Assembly (NCBI GenBank): GCA_020633055.1
Contig: JACKEJ010000008.1
Coordinates: 186,001 to 250,000, forward strand
Direction of reading: 5' to 3'
Source: Sandaracinaceae bacterium
GTDB taxonomy: Bacteria; Myxococcota_A; Polyangia; Polyangiales; Houyiibacteriaceae
Length of the DNA: 64,000 bases
Shown here piece after piece: positions 61,526 through 64,000 of the stretch (positions are counted from its first letter, which is position 1; each line of letters starts with the position of its first letter). The notes beneath the pieces were generated by a model, which made no database searches, was not told the DNA's origin, and worked only from the letters and a program-made list of their open reading frames with translations. The translations under genes and the position numbers were made by a program.

Positions 61526-62491
61526 TCAGGTCATGCTCAGGACGGCCTGGAGCAGCGGCCCGAAGCGCTCGAGCAGCTCGCGCACCTGCGCATCGTCGAG
61601 ATGGAACTCCACCAGCAGGTCGGTGCCGCGCTCCTCGATCTGGATCTGCTGCAGCAGCACGCTCAGGCCGAGCATGGCGAGCGTCATGTCCTGCTGGGCC
61701 TCGGTGATGACCTCGCGCAGCTGGCGCGCGAGGAGCTGCACGGCGCCCTCGCTGCTGGCCGTGAAGAACGCGCTCAGGCGGATGCCGTTGCGCGCGTCCA
61801 GCGAGCCACCGAAGCTGAGCCCGGCCTCGCGCAGCGCGTCCTCGACATCGCCACGCCCCATGCGCTCGCGCATCTCTGCGGTCAGCAGCACCACGGCGCT
61901 GGCGTCACGCTCGCCCAGGTGGGCACGCCCGGCGGCCTCTGCGAAGCCTCCCAGTGTGGGGCCGGTGGCTGGCGTCAGGCCATCGAGGCGGTCCAGCACA
62001 CGGTGGACCACCTCGGTGGACCCCACCACGAAGGTGTCCGCCGTGACGATGCCCTGCGCCCGCTCGTCCCCACGCAGCGTGTGCGTGCGGTACGTGAAGG
62101 TCGCCTCGGGCGGGTTGAGCAGCTCGATGTGCTGTGGCTCGAACGCCCCACGGAACAGGACGGCGCCCGAGTCGTGCACGGGGTCCATGCCGAAGACGAT
62201 GCTGTCCGTGCGGTCCAGCAGCTGCACCACGCGCCGGAACTCACCCTGCTCACGCTCGCTGAGGGTGTTGAGCAGCGCGTCGTGCACCAGGCTGTAGTAG
62301 GGGGACTGACGCACGCTCGCGGTGTCGACGTGCACCACCACGGGCGTGTCGGCGTCCAGCAGGCGAACGAGCGGCGGGGGCCCCGCCGTGACGGGCGTGG
62401 TGCTTCCGCCTCCGCCGCCGCCGCAGGACGCGATGGAGGCGCACAGGGCCGTGAGGGAGAGCAACGCGAGGGTACGAAGACGACGTGACAT
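61526..62491 (-). CDS. Lipoprotein, unknown function
   Basis: The 321-residue protein starts MSRRLRTLALLSLTALCASI with lipobox ASC (Cys23) and a six-Gly linker. The mature domain opens VRLLDADTPVVVHVDTASVRQSP and continues as an alpha/beta fold; VVVHVDTASVR and TFVVGSTEVVHRVLDRLDG recur like a duplicated segment, as in proteins that hold a substrate between two similar halves. I do not recognise the family. The ATG is fixed by the signal peptide and by a TGG-TATCTT box seven bases upstream. An in-frame frame extends upstream without support. Confidence 0.78.
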   Translation of the reverse strand: MSRRLRTLALLSLTALCASIASCGGGGGGSTTPVTAGPPPLVRLLDADTPVVVHVDTASVRQSPYYSLVHDALLNTLSEREQGEFRRVVQLLDRTDSIVFGMDPVHDSGAVLFRGAFEPQHIELLNPPEATFTYRTHTLRGDERAQGIVTADTFVVGSTEVVHRVLDRLDGLTPATGPTLGGFAEAAGRAHLGERDASAVVLLTAEMRERMGRGDVEDALREAGLSFGGSLDARNGIRLSAFFTASSEGAVQLLARQLREVITEAQQDMTLAMLGLSVLLQQIQIEERGTDLLVEFHLDDAQVRELLERFGPLLQAVLSMT

Positions 62492-62498
62492 GGCGGGG

Positions 62499-62507
62499 AA
62501 GATACCA
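62499..62507 (-). promoter_or_regulatory. Extended -10 box (TGG-TATCTT), leaderless start
   Basis: TGG at 62507-62505 and TATCTT at 62504-62499 precede the ATG at 62491 by seven bases (CCCCGCC). Confidence 0.5.
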
Positions 62508-62579
62508 GTCCCCGTCGGGTGTCGCATCGGGGAGTGCGGGAAGCTGGCCAACCGCCCAGAATGTCGACATGCTGTGGGC

Positions 62580-62936
62580 ATGGTGATGAAGCCCGGCGGC
62601 GCACGGCGTGCGTCCCTCCTCCTGCTACCGCTGTTGCTGGCGGCGGTCGTGGGGAGCGCGCTCGGCAGCAGCCAGCCCGTGAGCGCCGAGGTGCCCGAGA
62701 GCCCGGACTGCCTCACGGTCCGTGGCGAGGCGCGCATGCAGGCGTACGGCTACGCGCACGTGGTCGTGGTGCAGAACGCCTGCCGCCGCGTGGCGCACTG
62801 CGAGGTCTGGACCAGCGCCGACCCCACGCCCCGCCACCGCCTCGTGGTGCGCGCGGGTGAGACGGGCAGCGTGACCACACGCATCGGCTCCCCCGCGCGC
62901 GAGGTCGTCCCCGGACATCAATGCGAGCTGCGCTGA
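62580..62936 (+). CDS. Small exported protein
   Basis: The 118-residue protein has a signal peptide (ASLLLLPLLLAAVVGSALGSS) and a mature domain of about 85 residues with four cysteines (SPDCLTV, QNACRRVAHCEVW, GHQCELR), likely two disulfides. It is periplasmic or secreted, and the family is not recognised. The start ATG is followed two codons later by a second ATG. Its last 16 bases overlap the next gene's start, so the two are probably cotranslated. Confidence 0.7.
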   Translation: MVMKPGGARRASLLLLPLLLAAVVGSALGSSQPVSAEVPESPDCLTVRGEARMQAYGYAHVVVVQNACRRVAHCEVWTSADPTPRHRLVVRAGETGSVTTRIGSPAREVVPGHQCELR

Positions 62937-64000
62937 CCCTGCTCCTCGGGCTGGTGGGCGTCGCCTCCTGCGCTTCGCTGGCGCGCGCCCAGCTGGTGGA
63001 CGAGGGCTACTCGCTCGACTTGGTGGAGATCCCGGTGCTCGGCTCCGGGCGCGTGGTGAGCATGGGCGGCGCGTTCGTGGCGCTGGCGGAGGGCATCGAC
63101 GGCGTGCCGCTGAACCCGGCCGCGTACGCTGTCCGCAACGCGCGCGAACACAGCTTCTTCGAGTGGGAGCTGTCGCCCAGCTTCTCGTACGGCACGAGCG
63201 ACAACGACGTGTTCAACAGCGGAAGTGGTGGGCTGAGCGTCGACGAACAGTTCTCCATCGAGCTTGGCCTGCGCTTCCAGTTCGGGCCTGTGGGCGTCGG
63301 CGGCTACATGCACTTGGAGTTCTATGAAGCGGTCATGGATGGCCGGGTAGTGTCGGTCACCGCCACGCGCTCGCACGTGGGTGGCGGCGTCGCGTTGTTC
63401 GGCGGGCAGCTGGTGGTGGGGGCGGGGCTGCGCACGCTGCAAGCGACCTTGTCGGCGAGCACCGAGGCGGGCGAAACATACGAGCTGGACCTCTTCTCGT
63501 TCGTGGGCTTCGGCGTCGAGGCGGGCGCCCTGTACATGCCGGCCGACCGGCAGTACCGCCTGGGCGTCGCCGTGGCGGGGCCGGTGCACTCGCAGGTCGA
63601 TCTGGTGACGTCGTCCATGGCCGGCACGCAGCCGCAGGTGCCGCGTCCGAGCGGCTTCCGGAGCCCGCTCGAGCTGCGCCTGGGCGGGGCCTACCAGTTC
63701 GGGCGGCGGCGCCTGAACACGCGCCCCTTCGAGAAGAAAGACCCCGAGGGACCCATCATGCGCGAGCTGCATCAGCTGTGGTGCGAGCGCGAACTGGAGC
63801 AGGTGCGGCGTGAGCTGGCCTCGTCGGGCACAGCCGAGCCCGAGCGAGGGCTGCAGTGTCCGCGGCTGCGCATTCGGGCGCGTGACCCCGCGTTCCGCGC
63901 GGCCGAGCGTGAGCGGCGCGAGCACGAGCTCGACGAAGCCGAGGAGCGCATCGACCGACTGGAAGACGAGTTCGATGCACACCTGAGGGCCCTGGCGGAC
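62921..64000 (+). CDS. Outer-membrane protein, cut by the window edge
   Basis: An ATG at 62921 opens a frame of 360 codons that continues past the window end. It begins MRAALTLLLGLVGVASCASL followed by ARAQ, a signal peptide. The next 220 residues resemble an outer-membrane barrel of the FadL/UPF0164-like type: LGSGRVVSMGGAFVALAEGI and LNPAAYAVRN match the conserved N-terminal 'GA..A..DD..A...NPA' pattern. After about residue 260 comes a charged, helical region (ERERREHELDEAEERIDRLE) likely to be a coiled coil. The start overlaps the previous gene by 16 bp. No stop is seen, so the full length is unknown. Confidence 0.8.
   Translation, partial: MRAALTLLLGLVGVASCASLARAQLVDEGYSLDLVEIPVLGSGRVVSMGGAFVALAEGIDGVPLNPAAYAVRNAREHSFFEWELSPSFSYGTSDNDVFNSGSGGLSVDEQFSIELGLRFQFGPVGVGGYMHLEFYEAVMDGRVVSVTATRSHVGGGVALFGGQLVVGAGLRTLQATLSASTEAGETYELDLFSFVGFGVEAGALYMPADRQYRLGVAVAGPVHSQVDLVTSSMAGTQPQVPRPSGFRSPLELRLGGAYQFGRRRLNTRPFEKKDPEGPIMRELHQLWCERELEQVRRELASSGTAEPERGLQCPRLRIRARDPAFRAAERERREHELDEAEERIDRLEDEFDAHLRALAD

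Overview
The window is very GC-rich and densely coded, with the gene content of a large-genome myxobacterium (Myxococcota, probably a Polyangia/Sandaracinus-like lineage). The evidence is three Hanks-type Ser/Thr kinases, an FHA-sigma54 activator, a PEGA kinase, DUF1592/DUF1552 cytochrome-associated proteins, many lipoproteins with Asp/Gly/Ser-rich linkers, MopE/RCC1 and DUF4215 surface proteins, and OmpA with calcium-binding repeats. No rRNA, tRNA, CRISPR array or transposase was found. The lineage is inferred from gene content only.

Layout. 1-5.1 kb: a gene cut by the window edge, a membrane protein, a sugar-nucleotide epimerase, a PEGA kinase and a DUF1415 protein. 5.1-9.4 kb: DNA polymerase II, a rhomboid protease, CobU and a degenerate signal peptidase-like protein. 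9.5-16.0 kb: a four-gene chain (beta-barrel, adenylate cyclase, kinase, LysM-FecR barrel) in which each gene overlaps the next by 4 bp. It is divergent from an FHA-sigma54 activator plus kinase (16.1-18.4 kb), and together they look like an envelope-signalling block. 18.4-24.7 kb: a second overlapping chain of DUF1592, DUF1552, a CX4CH lipoprotein, an outer-membrane protein and another CX4CH lipoprotein, probably an exported redox or haem module of unknown function. 24.9-35.0 kb: lipoproteins, an OmpA-family protein, an HTTM membrane pair, a 37-residue membrane peptide coupled to a barrel protein, and SlyD. 35.1-41.2 kb: ftsK, a HEAT-like lipoprotein, an FHA protein and a hairpin-rich intergenic element bounded by a 32-bp perfect inverted repeat.

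41.2-49.2 kb is metabolic: an acetate kinase-PduL fusion, a glutaredoxin-like protein lacking the usual first Cys, a DUF1295 protein, threonine ammonia-lyase, a MopE/RCC1 lipoprotein and an LLM flavin oxidoreductase. 49.3-57.7 kb: an AddAB-type helicase-nuclease pair and a saccharopine-dehydrogenase-like reductase sharing a 43-bp divergent promoter region. 57.6-61.5 kb: a DUF4215 lipoprotein lying between two large inverted clusters of tandem repeats, a cassette-like arrangement. The window ends in two lipoprotein/secreted genes and an outer-membrane protein cut by the edge.

Two expression habits recur. Genes inside operons overlap by ATGA or GTGA. Many first genes have no Shine-Dalgarno sequence but carry a TANNNT box, often preceded by TGN, 6-8 bases before the start codon, which suggests that leaderless transcription is common in this genome.
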